This document shows positions 25,260 through 64,000 of a stretch of DNA of 64,000 nucleotides, one piece after another. A model generated the notes under the pieces. The model saw only the letters and a program-made list of their open reading frames with translations, was not told the DNA's origin and made no database searches. Origin of the DNA: Apostichopus japonicus (Eukaryota > Echinodermata > Holothuroidea > Aspidochirotida > Stichopodidae). The stretch lies in the NCBI RefSeq assembly GCF_037975245.1, contig NC_092576.1, forward strand, positions 37,548,111 to 37,612,110, read 5' to 3'. Both the position numbers and the translations under genes were made by a program. Each line of letters starts with the position of its first letter. The stretch's first letter is position 1.

Positions 25260-27100
25260 TGGAGTGTGTTTGTTTATGTTGCTAGCAAACAAATGCATAG
25301 GGGTTATCCTGTACCACGTTCTCTGTCTCCCAATCACAATATCTTTATAGAATATGAATTTACGGATAGAGAAAGGGAGAGAAATGAAAAAAAAAAAAAA
25401 CATGTGAAACTATCTGAAATAATAAAGAACATAGAGTAATAACATTTAACAAAGAACTCATTAATATCAATACTGTAAACAAGATAGGAATTATTAATAT
25501 AAATATATATTCAATAAGTAGTGAAGATTTATTGAAACGTTAAGAAAATTGTAGTAAAGTAAACTAAAACAAAACAAATGAAGAGGAAATTGAATATTGC
25601 AAATACACTAACAAAGAAAGAACATTCATCAGGCAATGAATATTACTAATGGGAGTCTAGTAAAATAGAAACAAAATGGGACAGAAAAACTTAAATATTA
25701 GCGATAAATGATTCAGCGAATTGTTGAAATAAGAAGATGGGAAGCCCTAGCTTTAACTTAGAAACAATATATTTAATTGGTACGAGGACAACACATAAGG
25801 GATATAATTAGACCAATATATGAGGAAGCAACAATGTAAGATATTATCATGACAGAGTTTAAAAAAATCACCACAAAATAATAAAACAAACTTCGATCAC
25901 TTAGATTAACTCACTTTTTCGTAATAAAGTAGATAAAAAGAAAAAAAAATACTCCTTGTTTAATCAGGATGACTTTCTTTAATTAGTATACAAATCAAGT
26001 AATGATTAATGCAGATTAATGTAAAAGTTAACACAAAATTATATAAATTAAACAGTATATACTAGTCTGCATCGATGCATATGGCACCCTCTCACTATAC
26101 TACCCTAAAGATACCCTAATCCAGCCCCACACTACAACTAAACCGGAACACTTACCCCATTTCCTTAATCGATGTTTATAACTTTTGGGTTATATTTTTG
26201 ATAACACCGTTTTGGCAACAAGCACCACTCCCTTCCCCATTCCATCACCGAAAACACATGCTCACTAATAACCCCTGTCTGACATTGTCGTCCCTCTTAT
26301 TTGATCGACAACCTGTCTTTAGTACTCTCACCTTCTCCCTTTCAACACTTGGACCACCCTCCCCCCACATACCCAACAGAAACTCTTAATATAAGCATAA
26401 TATTAACTTAGATAACATTACAGTTAATCCGCACACAGTGAGATTAACCAAACATAAAGTGCATTTGTCTCCTCAACTATTCTTATTGTTTGCAGTACAT
26501 ACCATAGAAACAACACAGTACATATGTTTACATAATAATATTTAAGAATAGTTAACTGTAGATCTTTTCAAGGTCAATGACCGTTTTATAATATGTATAC
26601 AGTGTACATTATGTTGACACTATATTCCCATTTGCAAAAACAAACCTTCAGTCTTACATACCCTATACTGTACACATTTATATTATAAATCAGTACGTTA
26701 AAATATTGTTTTACTTTTGTACTATGACAGTACACTCTTTTATATCCTATTAAATTCATTTCATCATGTCTTCTCTCCGAATATTTACAGCGATATGTTA
26801 TAATTGGTTAATATTTCCAATATGGTGATTAAGAATATGGTGTTAAGAATAGGTGCTCCTCTATTACATAATACAACTTCTTTTTAATGCGATGCGCACA
26901 TCTCTTGTACTGGATACAACTTCTTTTACTTATATTGTTCAAGTATTGGATAACAGGTGAAGAACAAAAGAAAATGAACAAAAGAAAAACAAAAATAGTT
27001 AAAAATATGACTGTACATCTTTAGAAAGAAAAACATGATGAAGTTATTTCAATAAGATTAAAAAAGGTGCACTGTCTGGGGAGAACAGTGTGGAAATAGT
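25260..27100 (+). repeat. Third partial copy of arm 1 sequence (about 11060-12830), with terminal fold-back
   Basis: From the decayed Y-type exon at about 25310-25437 (the GAGAGAAATGAA…CATG block is still visible) through about 26780, this segment is homologous in direct orientation to arm 1 11060-12700 (for example GATGTAAACAAGATAGGAATT, and the GCAACCTGTCTT region). From about 26906 to 27070 the match flips: the plus strand there resembles the reverse complement of 12620-12790. The exon remnant has lost its donor and carries a poly-A run, so it is dead. Confidence 0.75.
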
Positions 27101-27231
27101 TTAACATGTTTGATATAACTGTGTACAGTATAGGCTATGTGTGACTTGAGAAAAGAAAAAAGCCGTCGGTTTTTTTCAGTGACCTCAAGTAGAGAATATT
27201 CTTACACCCTCTTTGAGATAACTAGTCAAGA

Positions 27232-27715
27232 CTACCTTTTCCTGAATTTCCAGGAATGTTCTACTTGTTTTGATAAACCAACTATGTTGTGGCCATTATA
27301 TTTATTAAAATAACGAGAGCGCTTTAACAATGAGGTCAGCGATCCACATCGCAAGTTAAACAATTCCTCTCTCTGCATATGAAAAGATTGTTCGGAAGTT
27401 GATGCAAAAAGCCGGAGTGCCAAGCCTTTGAATGTGCGAACAAGAGAGGGGAGGAAGGGGCTGGGAAGGTAAAACGATATTATGTTATTCCTGAAAAGAA
27501 AACGTACAAAAGGCACAAAAGGCACAAAAGCGCAGGCTTGTCCCTCCGTCGCAGAACTGTTATTTATGTTGGCACTAGCACTAGCACCAGAGTAACCGGC
27601 AGTTTCGGCCACGAATACGTTCAGATTAGCAAGCGCGCTGTCTTGTTGTTTCAGTTCTGCCATTGTGTATTCAGGCTCGAATTAATAGCAGTCAAGTCTA
27701 AACGCATCCATGTTC
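27232..27715 (-). pseudogene. Weak hypothetical ORF, possibly element-derived
   Basis: A 143-codon frame starting MAELKQQDSALANLNVFVAE. In the same frame 17 codons upstream lies ATGGATGCGTTTAGA followed by one TAA, so the original start may have been further up. The N-terminal third has an ordinary soluble-protein composition. The middle (RFLFRNNIISFYLPSP) looks less protein-like, which suggests frame decay. I recognise no family. Its position in the spacer between repeat arms makes a mobile-element origin plausible but unproven. Confidence 0.3.
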
Positions 27716-30700
27716 TCTCTTCTTCTTTTTTTTTAATCGCGAGTCTGGAAAAATTTTTGTAAGAAAAATTTGACTTAATATTGTCTTAGTTGTTGTGAAC
27801 AGTAGGATATGTTAGATAGGTTTCAATGTCGTGTAATGACAATCGTCGTAAAACCCTCGATATTTAATAAAAACACACAATTATACTCTAATTTTGTTTC
27901 TACTATTGAAAAGCTTTGTTATAAATGAAAAACAAAAATATTATCAAACACAATATATTTCTTTCTTTTTTGCTTGTACATATTAATTATTGTTGGAATT
28001 GGCTACAGTTTTTTCTCTGTTGAAATGCGATATTTGGCTCGCTTTTACGTCACGAAAAAAAAGGTGACAATGTACAGTATCTAAAGGGAATGGAAGGGTC
28101 ATTTGCGTTGACTGTGTGTGTCTGAGAGGGAGCTGAGGGGTGAGGCGTTGGGTTGGTAAGTTCGTTTTGTGGGTGAAAGAAGAATATTGTAATGTTAGAA
28201 AGGACCTACAGTTATATTTTCTAAACGACTATTATATAAACATATGTACGGTGTTCGTTCATATTAGTATATACTGCAAACAATGAGAGGTGAAGAAAAA
28301 ATTAGAGTTAGAGTTATTTTCATTTAGACTGGTTTATTGGTAGTTAATAATTGGAGAACTGTAATGTTATGTGGGGTTAAAATGTGCATAGCATTTTTGT
28401 TGTTGCATGTGGGTGGTGGGCATAGGGTTGGAGTGAAGGAAGTGAAGACAGTTTGTTCTTCAAAAGAGAGGGATGGTAATAGTATGACAGAAGGATATAT
28501 TGATGGGTACGTGTGTCCGAGTGGGGGGAGGCGGGGTGGACGGGGGTCGGTATAAAAAGTGGTGTTAACAAGATAACCCAAGTGCTGTAAACATAGATTA
28601 AGGAAAGTGGGTAAGGGTCCGGCATAATATGGTAAGGGGTGGATTAGGGAAAGTTTGATGTAGCCGATACGTAGAAAGCAGAACCAAGATATTCAAAAGA
28701 CACAAAATGTAATTAAATATGTTACATCTATTTCATATTTTACTGATCAAAAAATACACTCATTCTGTTGATAAAAATGATAACTCTTATTAATTTTATT
28801 ATTCATGAACATTATATATTAATTTTGATTAGCCTACCTAGAATTGCGGTAAATACTAAATGTTGCAATTTCTTTGCATGAAGCTAATAGTAAGTAAAAT
28901 AACAAGCTTAAACAAGAAAGCAATAATCTTGAGCATTACATAGCGACAAAATAAAGACGTATTTATTTCAAATATGTTACCAAATGGATCATGGTGCATT
29001 ACTGTGTTTATATCAAATTTTAACCGTCTTAATACTTTTATATTTACAGAAAACAATTTCATATTTTCTGATTGCCTTCTTGGTTAAATGTCATTAATTG
29101 AAGATTTAAGAAATATTGAAACATACATTCATGGCGTTTTTAAATCTAGTTTTCTTCTGGAACAAAAAGGGCAAAACTTAAGAAATAAAGAAGGGCAACG
29201 ATAATGAAACAAATAAAAATAGGTAAGAATTAAAAAGGAACATATGAGGGTGTATCACTATAATATATATGGATTGTTCTATAGCTGAGGTATCACCATG
29301 ATTGTTTTTTTTTTAATATGGATCAAATAAATATTCTAACATGTTATTTACAAGAAAAGTTTATTTGATTCTCATTCAGGTGTTAAAAACTGTACCACAT
29401 ATAAAGTGATGCAAGTATACATTATATCATCTCTGATGCGGAATGTTATACACTGATGTATTAATGTTCTGCTGACAATAATATGATGATGACGTCAACC
29501 TTCTTTTGGAAATAATGTTCCTTTTGTTAATCCAGTTTTATAAATTCTAAATTATTACTCATCCAAACTAAATATTATGCCATACTTTAACAGCATAACA
29601 TGTTTCATATGAACTAGTTTCCTTTGGTATTCATAGCGAACGTGTTACTTGCTACAATACAATATTTCTTCTCTTTAAATGTATGATATTTCTACTGACA
29701 GCATAAATAATGGATTGTCAGTTAGACTAGTAGTCCAGTCGCTCTAATGTTTGAGTTTCGTCAAATCAAAATATGACAGTAGTTTAACGACGCCAACTGG
29801 GCTGGCAGCGTTTGGTTTTTAAATGCATTTTTAAATGCGTGTGTTTCAATAAATAAGCAATTCACTAAAGTGAAATGTTATACAAAAAAGGAAGACATTT
29901 ACACAAAAATTTACGACATAGCCAAAACAGTAATACACTGTATGTAGTATGGTGTGTCAGGATTAGACTGTATGCAGCATGGTGTAGTCCCGATATATAA
30001 AGACCCTTGAAAGAAATCATGAAGACATAATACGAGAAAATTTAAATCAGAATTATAATAAAACCAAAAAACAGAAAGTGAATTAAAGGAACACAAACAT
30101 TACACATTATAAAGCGTCAAAGGACATCGAGTTCATATCGTAGTATTATGCAAAACAACGGTCGAATCAAATAGGTGTGTAGGTAATCTGTTTATTCAAA
30201 TAATGAAGTACAAGATAAACATACGAGCAGGAACAGGAGCAAATAGACCCCTTGCCAAATCTTCCTCACTTTCACAAGTGGAGGCAGGAGCGTTTCTGAC
30301 CCCCACATTCATTTGAGGAAATCGCTGCACCCCATGACATAAACTTTTGAACTTATATTAGCAGAAAGGAGTTTCAAACATTACATTTTATTTTTTCATA
30401 ATGCTTTAATCTCAATTTGAAGTTCTTTTATTTATTTATATATTTTTTGCATGAAATTCCAAATTCGAATCACTACATAATCTAAACATTTCCTCTAGTG
30501 GTGAATACCTCAGTGGTTTTCTGTCCAACTCTTTTTGATAGCTTCCGACGACACTGTTACAACATTGGAAATTTGGCAGCTGACTATTGATGTCTTATGA
30601 CTATGGATCTGAAAGCACGTGACAAATAGTAGCTTCTGCTTTTTACACATGCATAAAGTACATGAGAATGCTGCATCTTTCTTGTTTACAATGCATAATG

Positions 30701-31336
30701 ATGTGACATTTAACAATGTTGAGGATCGATTATATTTAATAACTGCTTTGTCTAATACGTTGGGTTGTCGAGACTTATCTTAACACCCTTCTATATACCT
30801 AATTTATACTCTACATATGACCCTGCTCAATTTGAACTCTAAGTGTCTCTTTTTTTAGGGGAGGACTCCACACCCTACATGTGAAACAAATTAGCGATCA
30901 TAGGAACACTACCCTTCCCTCTAATCACGCCCTTACAGCCCGTCCTATCACAGCCGAGGAATACTTAGAACTATGCTAGTGTAATATTGTAGCCAATTCG
31001 ACAAAAATTGAAACCTAACTTAATTTGAGTAATTAGTTCTCATTACATATAACTCAGTTGAATATAGGTGCCTTGCCACATACCGAGTAGTATTACACTT
31101 AATCATCATTCTGTAATTGTGCTGGAAATGTTTCTTGTGCTTCTTCAGTCATTACATACAGCTTCTTAGGGGAGTGCGTAAAGATTGGAGCGAGCAGGGG
31201 TCCATGCATCCTCCTCTACCGTCATTCGAGGGGAAATAGTTCAATCGTGGACATGTTTACATTCATTCTAGGGAAAAATATACCTTTCCACCGTGTTAGT
31301 TACATAGCCTTCTGATCTCACACACATTCCAGATGA

Positions 31337-31342
31337 TTTATT
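31337..31342 (-). promoter_or_regulatory. Possible polyadenylation signal of the NLR gene
   Basis: AATAAA on the minus strand about 285 bases after the TAG stop. It matches AATAAA at 22660-22665 in arm 1 within an alignable context (GC/TTTGYTAATAAAT). Confidence 0.45.
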
Positions 31343-31626
31343 AGCAACGCCTTGCCCTAAGACTTTGTTACATACGTAATTAATGCAGCAATTATGAGGA
31401 ATTTTTGCCAAAATTGAACCTGAAGAATTTGCTCTTTAGGGACAAAGGACCGCAATACCCTCATACACGAGATACTTTATAGACCCCACCTCAGATATAT
31501 TGAGCACGCTACGACAGTTTTATACAATGAAGGAATGTGTTGGAAAACTAAACTTCTTTTTCTGCGACACCTGAGTTAAATATTTACATCAATATCCTCT
31601 GTACTTAACAACGTATCGTCATCTTT

Positions 31627-58247
<26,621 letters not shown>

Positions 58248-60839
58248 TTCAAGAGACTTTAAGGAAGGCTAATGACTGTCAAATTGTGGTTGAGGTTAAG
58301 GTGGCGGCATTCATTGTTGATTTCCTTGTCCTCTTCGATGGTCAGTGCTAAAGATGGAACGAGATTGATCCGCATCACGTTACACGCAGAGTAGACATAT
58401 TGTATCAACAATTTAAACTATAGCACGCAGTGTGAATAAAATACTTGTTTGGTGTTAAGAGGAACTAGTTATGGCCTTTTCAAAGACAAAAAACTGTTAA
58501 TGAGACCAAGAAAATCCATTACATAATTCGTTCAGTTTCGGCCTCAAAGGTGATAAGTGATTGCATTTTGGGTGTTTGACTGATAATTTCATGCAATAGC
58601 TATTAAAATACACTGGCGCTTATAGGGAACGGGTAAATCAGGAACCAGGTGTAGTCATTATCGTTCTATTACCTGGTTAATGGTCATATCTTATCGTGAC
58701 AGATATTCAAATCTCTAGATAGATAACATATTAATAAATAGGGAGATGTGAAGTAAATGTACTAACGTTGAAATGCCCCTACTTATACTGTTGACAGGTG
58801 GTTTTAAGTAATCTTAAATTGTAATTCTTAGACCAATTTGTATTGCCAAAATTCTTTACCACAATTTTATTTTCTGTCAATGCTAACAAAAGGTGTATCA
58901 GCAGCAGCGTTTTTTAAAACTTTTATGACAACTAAGCTGAATGGTTTACACATGACCCTGCCATCCACAAAAGCGACGTTATTGAATTATATCATGAATC
59001 ATTAGGTAAGGTGCACTTGATGCAAATGTGCATTACTTTATATTACCACCAGATCTTCAATTAACATTCACAGTTAATCGTAGAATGACAGCTGAGTGCA
59101 GTTTATTACACACGGGTGATTAATAAGAAAGTAATAGGGATTTAAACAAGGTAGATCAATGATTTAAAGCGAGAGGGTATGTCTTGGGAATTGTTAAGCT
59201 GGTGTGAATTTGCAGCATAGTTGGACTATAAAATAGGGCATTCTATGAGTAGGTTTACATGCGCTAGGTTTAACTGATAGCTACTTTCAATTTGTTTTTA
59301 CGGATGTAAAACCGAGAAAGCGGCATACCTTAAACCATATGGATATGGGTCTAGTTGCATACGCGCTCTTTCTTTATTGAATGGTGCTGTAGTATATAAT
59401 ACAAGTGTTGACGTGAAATTACATATGTTGTATATTTATATCATTATAACACTCCTTGCTTCTATCATATGACTACAAGGATAGATCGATCATATGTTTA
59501 CGGCAAGTATATTGTATATAATTATCATCCCGCAAACCTTATCATTCGAATGTTTTTATTTTCGTACCTGGCACCCTGTTTAATAGTAGCAGTCGTCTAT
59601 GTTCTCCGCGTCATAGTTGACCATGTTTATTACAGAAGTTGGTTCCTCACTTGAGGTGTTTGGTCAGAGATTAATCCATGGTGTTGTACCAGTTCTATAA
59701 TCTACGGAAACTGACATTTACTGCGTACTCTTGGATTTTATACGGAGTATGACTAAGGGTTTCTTATGTCGTATCGGATATATCTCAACTCATACGGTAT
59801 TCTGAGCCTTTGACTCCTACTTGTTAGTTTAGTGCGCTATGGAATACGAGCTCTCAGATATTTCCAGGGTGTTTTTGCTAACCCAATATTGTTTCTGACC
59901 TTGTTTTGGAAGTTTATTTCATATATATATATTTTTTTAATTCATATTTGAGTTTAAGCCTTAATAAGTTTGGTGCTGAGGGAAGCTAATGCAGCATACC
60001 ACACCAATAAACAGAGACAATCACTGTACATTGTGGTCTATTCTTTACGCCTTTGAGAAAATATCTGAGAAACCCAAATAATCCGGGTCCAGATTTTTCA
60101 CGGTATATCATTCGCGGTGATTTAGCGTCTATTTGCCATTTGCATTAAATGAGAAGCATATACGTTAGTTGACCATTCATACAACATTAAAACAACAAAC
60201 GTAGCAAAACCCACATTTTTAGGGTATGGTAACATAATTATGAATACAAACAGGACTACAGTCAAATTGTCGGCTAGTAGGAAAAACAAAAGTATCCGAT
60301 CTTACATTTCATTTCTTACATCTTACATTTGCTACTAAACTAACAAGTCACCCCAGTCTAAACGCATTTCAAATTCAAAACAATTAGCTTACAAAGTAAA
60401 AGACGGATCTGCTTTATTTGAATATGGAATTAGTGAAGCTGCTAAAGGAACTAGCTATTTTACTTCAAATGTTTATAAACTGCTTTACAAATTTACATCG
60501 CAATCAATAATCAATTGATATATATTTTCAACGTAGCCATTATTTCATGAAACATCGTAATATTGACAATTCCAGATGCACTTTGCTTCACCCAAAAAAA
60601 GAGATCATAATTAACGTGTTATAGTAACGTACAACATCAACATTTGAGAAAAGATTCACTAAACCCAAAACTAATGCAGCGTATAAAGAATACGTATTTA
60701 AAAAAAAAAAAAATGAATACAGATTTTGTTGACATGCAGTGCTGTTGTTATGAGAGCTCGAGGTCCTAGTAATGTAACTGACGACATGATGTTGAATCAG
60801 ATATGAGATTTGTGATGAACACAACAACATTTCTTAATT
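58248..60839. other. Upstream region of the NLR gene, no gene recognised
   Basis: Presumed 5' UTR and promoter side of the minus-strand gene. No convincing TATA box or CpG island by eye, and no coding frame with known motifs. Confidence 0.4.
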
Positions 60840-61700
60840 TGAGTGTCCTGCCCCAAGAAAGAAGACCGGAATTGGCCCTTTAATTTGGGTCGTAGTGGTA
60901 TCGATCAACAGTCACTACATTCTTACAGCAGATACAGATGCCTGTATCTTCTTACTTATTCATACACTATGCCTACGTGTTCCTGTTATTCATAAATAAA
61001 ATATACTCTTACGTTTGCTATCTCTATTACATATAATACTGTGGTATTTTTTTTTTTCAGATTGTTCCCGGTTACATTCATAAGCAGTGATGGGCGCAAA
61101 TAAGAGTATCTGGGGGTAAAAAACGTAGTAGCAAAAAACGGCAATCTGGGAAAATCTCCTCCACGTGAACCGTTTTCAACCATAAACAAACGTTAGCTTA
61201 TCCCTAATATAATCCCTAATAATATCCAAAATATTCCTTACAATGCACAATGTAATTATAAACCTTTATTTTGTGTTCTGGACAAGGGTCACTTGATCCC
61301 CTACATCTCAATCGGCTTCAACGACTCCAATGGGCTGCACTCACACCTAAATTATGAAATATTCATTCGCCGTCGCCCTCCTACAGAGGTTCACGCCTCT
61401 ATCTATACCCTGTGGATGTAACTTAGAATTTGTCCAATCACTCTCCATCTTTTGAATTCTGTACACGCCACTTTTCATGATATAGTTCTCGGTGATTCCT
61501 TGCCCAGGATCTTGATCACCACAACCTAATTCAAGGATATTTCATCTCAGCAGCATGGAGTTGGTAATTGAGTTAAATGTTACCGGTCACGCTACCTAGC
61601 TGGGACGGTATAAGTATAGTCATATATTTGACATGTCAAATTTTGTAATCCTTCATGATTTTGTTCTCATTACTATGAGACACCATATTTACTGAAATGT
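60840..61700 (+). repeat. Direct duplication, copy A
   Basis: Alignable with 63140-64000. Shared blocks include GGAATTGGCCCTTTAATTT, TGCCTACGTGTTCCTGTTAT (ACGCG in copy B), TTTGCTATCTCT and ATTACTATGAGACACCAT (CTCTGAG in copy B). Non-coding. Confidence 0.85.
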
Positions 61701-63139
61701 TAAATTGTTTGAATTTCCTTCATTATAGCAAAACAATCAGTTAAGTACTTTGTGTAACCATTGTCAGTTACGCTTTTATCAAGGAAAGCATCTGGCGAAA
61801 AAATTAACCTACTGAACGATTGGCAAGCAAAATATCACAAACTTATTTTTTGAAAAATCATGCAATTTAACTCCGTTTTGCCCATATGATATGATTTATG
61901 TAATTAGCGTGGTGAAGATGTTACGACCCCCTTGGTCAAATTCCTGGTCAAATAAGATTTTTAGTTCAGATACTTGATCCACATAGTACTTTCTTCGTCA
62001 AGTTGACCCATCATATGGCTAGTGGAGATAACTCTAGGTTACTGGTGTAAACATTTGTTGTTACTATCTTATATGATAAACCCATACATCCTAGTTTGAA
62101 AATGTAATGTACGGTGAAACAATACTCCACATACATGTTTCATTCACAAATTATCAAACCCTTTTGTAATTTAAAATTATTTTAGCTACAAGTTAGAACA
62201 AAGAATATGTTCATTTGAAATCCAACTGTATTGTACAATAAGTGAAGCATGGTGATAATTTACAACATTAACTTATAGAATGCCATATTGTGTGAAAATA
62301 TTTCCTCGTTATCTGCGTCGATGTTTCTAATTTAACTTAAAATAGAGAGCAAACACTTACCGTTTTTGTACTGGAATTAATGGACTATAAGCAACTTCTT
62401 GAAATAAGCTAATGCCGTTGACACATTCAGCGATTAGTAATATCATATGACAAAGTTCATATTTGCCTTAATTGATAGTAATTTGTTTAAGTAAACACTC
62501 CGGGACATCGTAAAATCCCTCTGATTACCAAATTTGACATTTGATAACTGAAATCGGGTATTTATCAACAAAGTCATTTGCCCGATATGTTATGATGGTT
62601 CAAAATAAAGTCGTTGCGCTGTTACGAATCATTGCATTTTTGAAACATGCAGTTATTAATCACAGGAAAGATTAGGTTCATGAACTGCGGTTGTAGCCTT
62701 GCAAAAGAGTAGTCCGTTGTGCTTTTTTATTGCTGCTGTTCGTGCATCTTTTTGTCAGGATATTCTTGAGATATTTTTGGTGACCAAATTGACATCGTAA
62801 TTGGGGGTAATTTGTTTTCCAATATTTTGTTGAAGTATCATACTCCGTGTGTAGTTACTACGTCTCCTTTGTAACAACTGGCATTTCATACTAGCATTTA
62901 GTATTAGTAAACACTTTACTTTATCTAGAACAAGGGCCCAACCACTCAACATTTGGCACTGTATATTCTCGGTTGCGGACTTAGCCCCCAAATGACAGAA
63001 AAAAACGATTTACCCAAAAAATATATCACTTGCATTTGTGTTACATTATTAACAGTCTTAGCTGTCCCCCGGTTCAGAGTCTCTTATGGAACAAAGTGAT
63101 GGCAATAATTTATCCACATAAAAGTGCAATGACATTTCC
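61701..63139. other. Sequence between the two direct-repeat copies, no gene recognised
   Basis: No recognisable coding frame or element. The minus-strand frame at 62755-62991 has no known motif. Confidence 0.4.
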
Positions 63140-64000
63140 TAATCTGGTTGTCCTGCAACAATAACCAGGACTGGAATTGGCCCTTTAATTTAGGCTAGCA
63201 GGGGTGGTAACGATAAACATTCACTACAACCTTACAACAGATATCGATACCTGTATCGTCTACGTAGTGTTTTACTTATTCATACATATGCCTACGCGTT
63301 CCTGTTATTCATGAAGAAAAAATGAGGTAATATAATAAGTTTGCTATCTCTGTTATATATGATACTGTGTTCAGGTATTCTATTTATAGAGACTTTCCGA
63401 GTACATTCATATGCAGCGTCGGGCGAAAATAACAGTATGCGGGAAGTCATGGCCCTCCGCTTCCACCGCCAGTCTGATACTTTTCCATGTGAACCTTTTT
63501 CAAACAACAATAATAATAAATTAATAAATAAATTTAAAAAAATAATAAATTTAAGAGTATTTATTAATACAATCGTGCGCTTATACCTAATATAATACCT
63601 GATTAATACTCTAAATATGCCTCAAAATGCACAAATTGAAAGCTAAACATTTGTTTTTTTTTTTTTAGATGAGGATCACTAGATCCTCGAGATTGTAGTG
63701 AGCTTCAAACCTGTTGTGCAAAGTTAGAACTTGTCAATTCGCTCTCCATCTTTGAAATTCTGTTCACGCTACTATTCATAATATAGTTCTCAGATATTTC
63801 TTACCCAGAATCTTTGCCACTACAATACTGGTTGAATATATTTTTATCTCAGCAGCAATGACTTGGTATTTAAGATATAACGTATCGGTCATTCAACCTA
63901 GCTAAAATGTTATAAGTATAGTCACATATTGGACATGTAACAGATTTAATCATTCACGGTTTTGTGATCATTACTCTGAGACACCATCTTGCTGAAAAGT
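63140..64000 (+). repeat. Direct duplication, copy B (runs to the window edge)
   Basis: Partner of 60840-61700, about 2.3 kb downstream in the same orientation. The match continues to the last bases of the window, so the full unit is not visible. Confidence 0.85.

Larger units (their letters stand above)
24291..28669. other. Spacer between the inverted arms
   Basis: Sequence between the two arms with no mirror partner that I can see. It contains a (CA)n(TA)n tract, two small tandem duplications (about 24585-24650 and 24778-24862), a third partial copy of arm 1 sequence (about 25260-27100) and one weak minus-strand ORF (27232-27715). Confidence 0.7.

Noticed and set aside
28324-28625. Overlapping frames of 72-85 codons on both strands
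   Set aside because: Mutually overlapping and rich in Pro/Thr/Ser with no motif. The region is next to the arm boundary and shows no splice signals that chain.

Overview
The window is animal (eukaryotic) nuclear DNA, not bacterial. It is AT-rich, has GT-AG introns, very large triplet microsatellites, decayed LINE and Penelope-like retroelements, and exons of a NACHT-domain (NOD-like receptor, NLR) gene. Expanded NLR families, this element mix and this intron style suggest a marine invertebrate deuterostome, most likely an echinoderm (perhaps a sea cucumber). That assignment is inference; no marker gene fixes the species.

The central object is an NLR-type gene on the minus strand, which I assemble into 12 coding exons between 58247 (Met) and 31627 (stop). 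All splice phases agree. The parts are a short basic N-terminus, a large NACHT exon (55325-56838), then a C-terminal region made of short exons of four types that occur twice in the order X-Y-Z-W, and three terminal exons. The only breaks in the assembled frame are two in-frame TAA codons, both in the NACHT exon.

The 3' half of this gene is repeated as a large, diverged inverted duplication. Arm 1 (about 6855-24290, plus strand) mirrors arm 2 (about 28670-48030, minus strand). The two copies lie tail to tail around a spacer of about 4.4 kb. Arm 1 keeps homologues of nine exons with splice sites and a stop codon at the matching position, but it lacks the NACHT exon and its Y exon is broken. 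The spacer holds a third, partial, decayed copy of part of arm 1 that ends in a small fold-back. Homologous introns in both arms carry huge (ATG/ATC)n-type arrays that have diverged in composition. The arms also carry arm-specific insertions: a Harbinger-like element with a nested LINE stub in arm 1, and a 2.9-kb L2/CR1-like LINE and another LINE fragment in arm 2.

Other regions: 1-6500 holds no gene I can support, but has a tandem duplication (1347-2680), a stem-loop and a (TA)n tract. About 49990-53050 is a decayed Penelope-like element (reverse transcriptase plus GIY-YIG endonuclease, with a hammerhead-ribozyme-like motif) lying in the NLR gene's second intron on the opposite strand. From 58250 to 64000 is non-coding upstream sequence, with a diverged direct duplication at 60840-61700 and 63140-64000.
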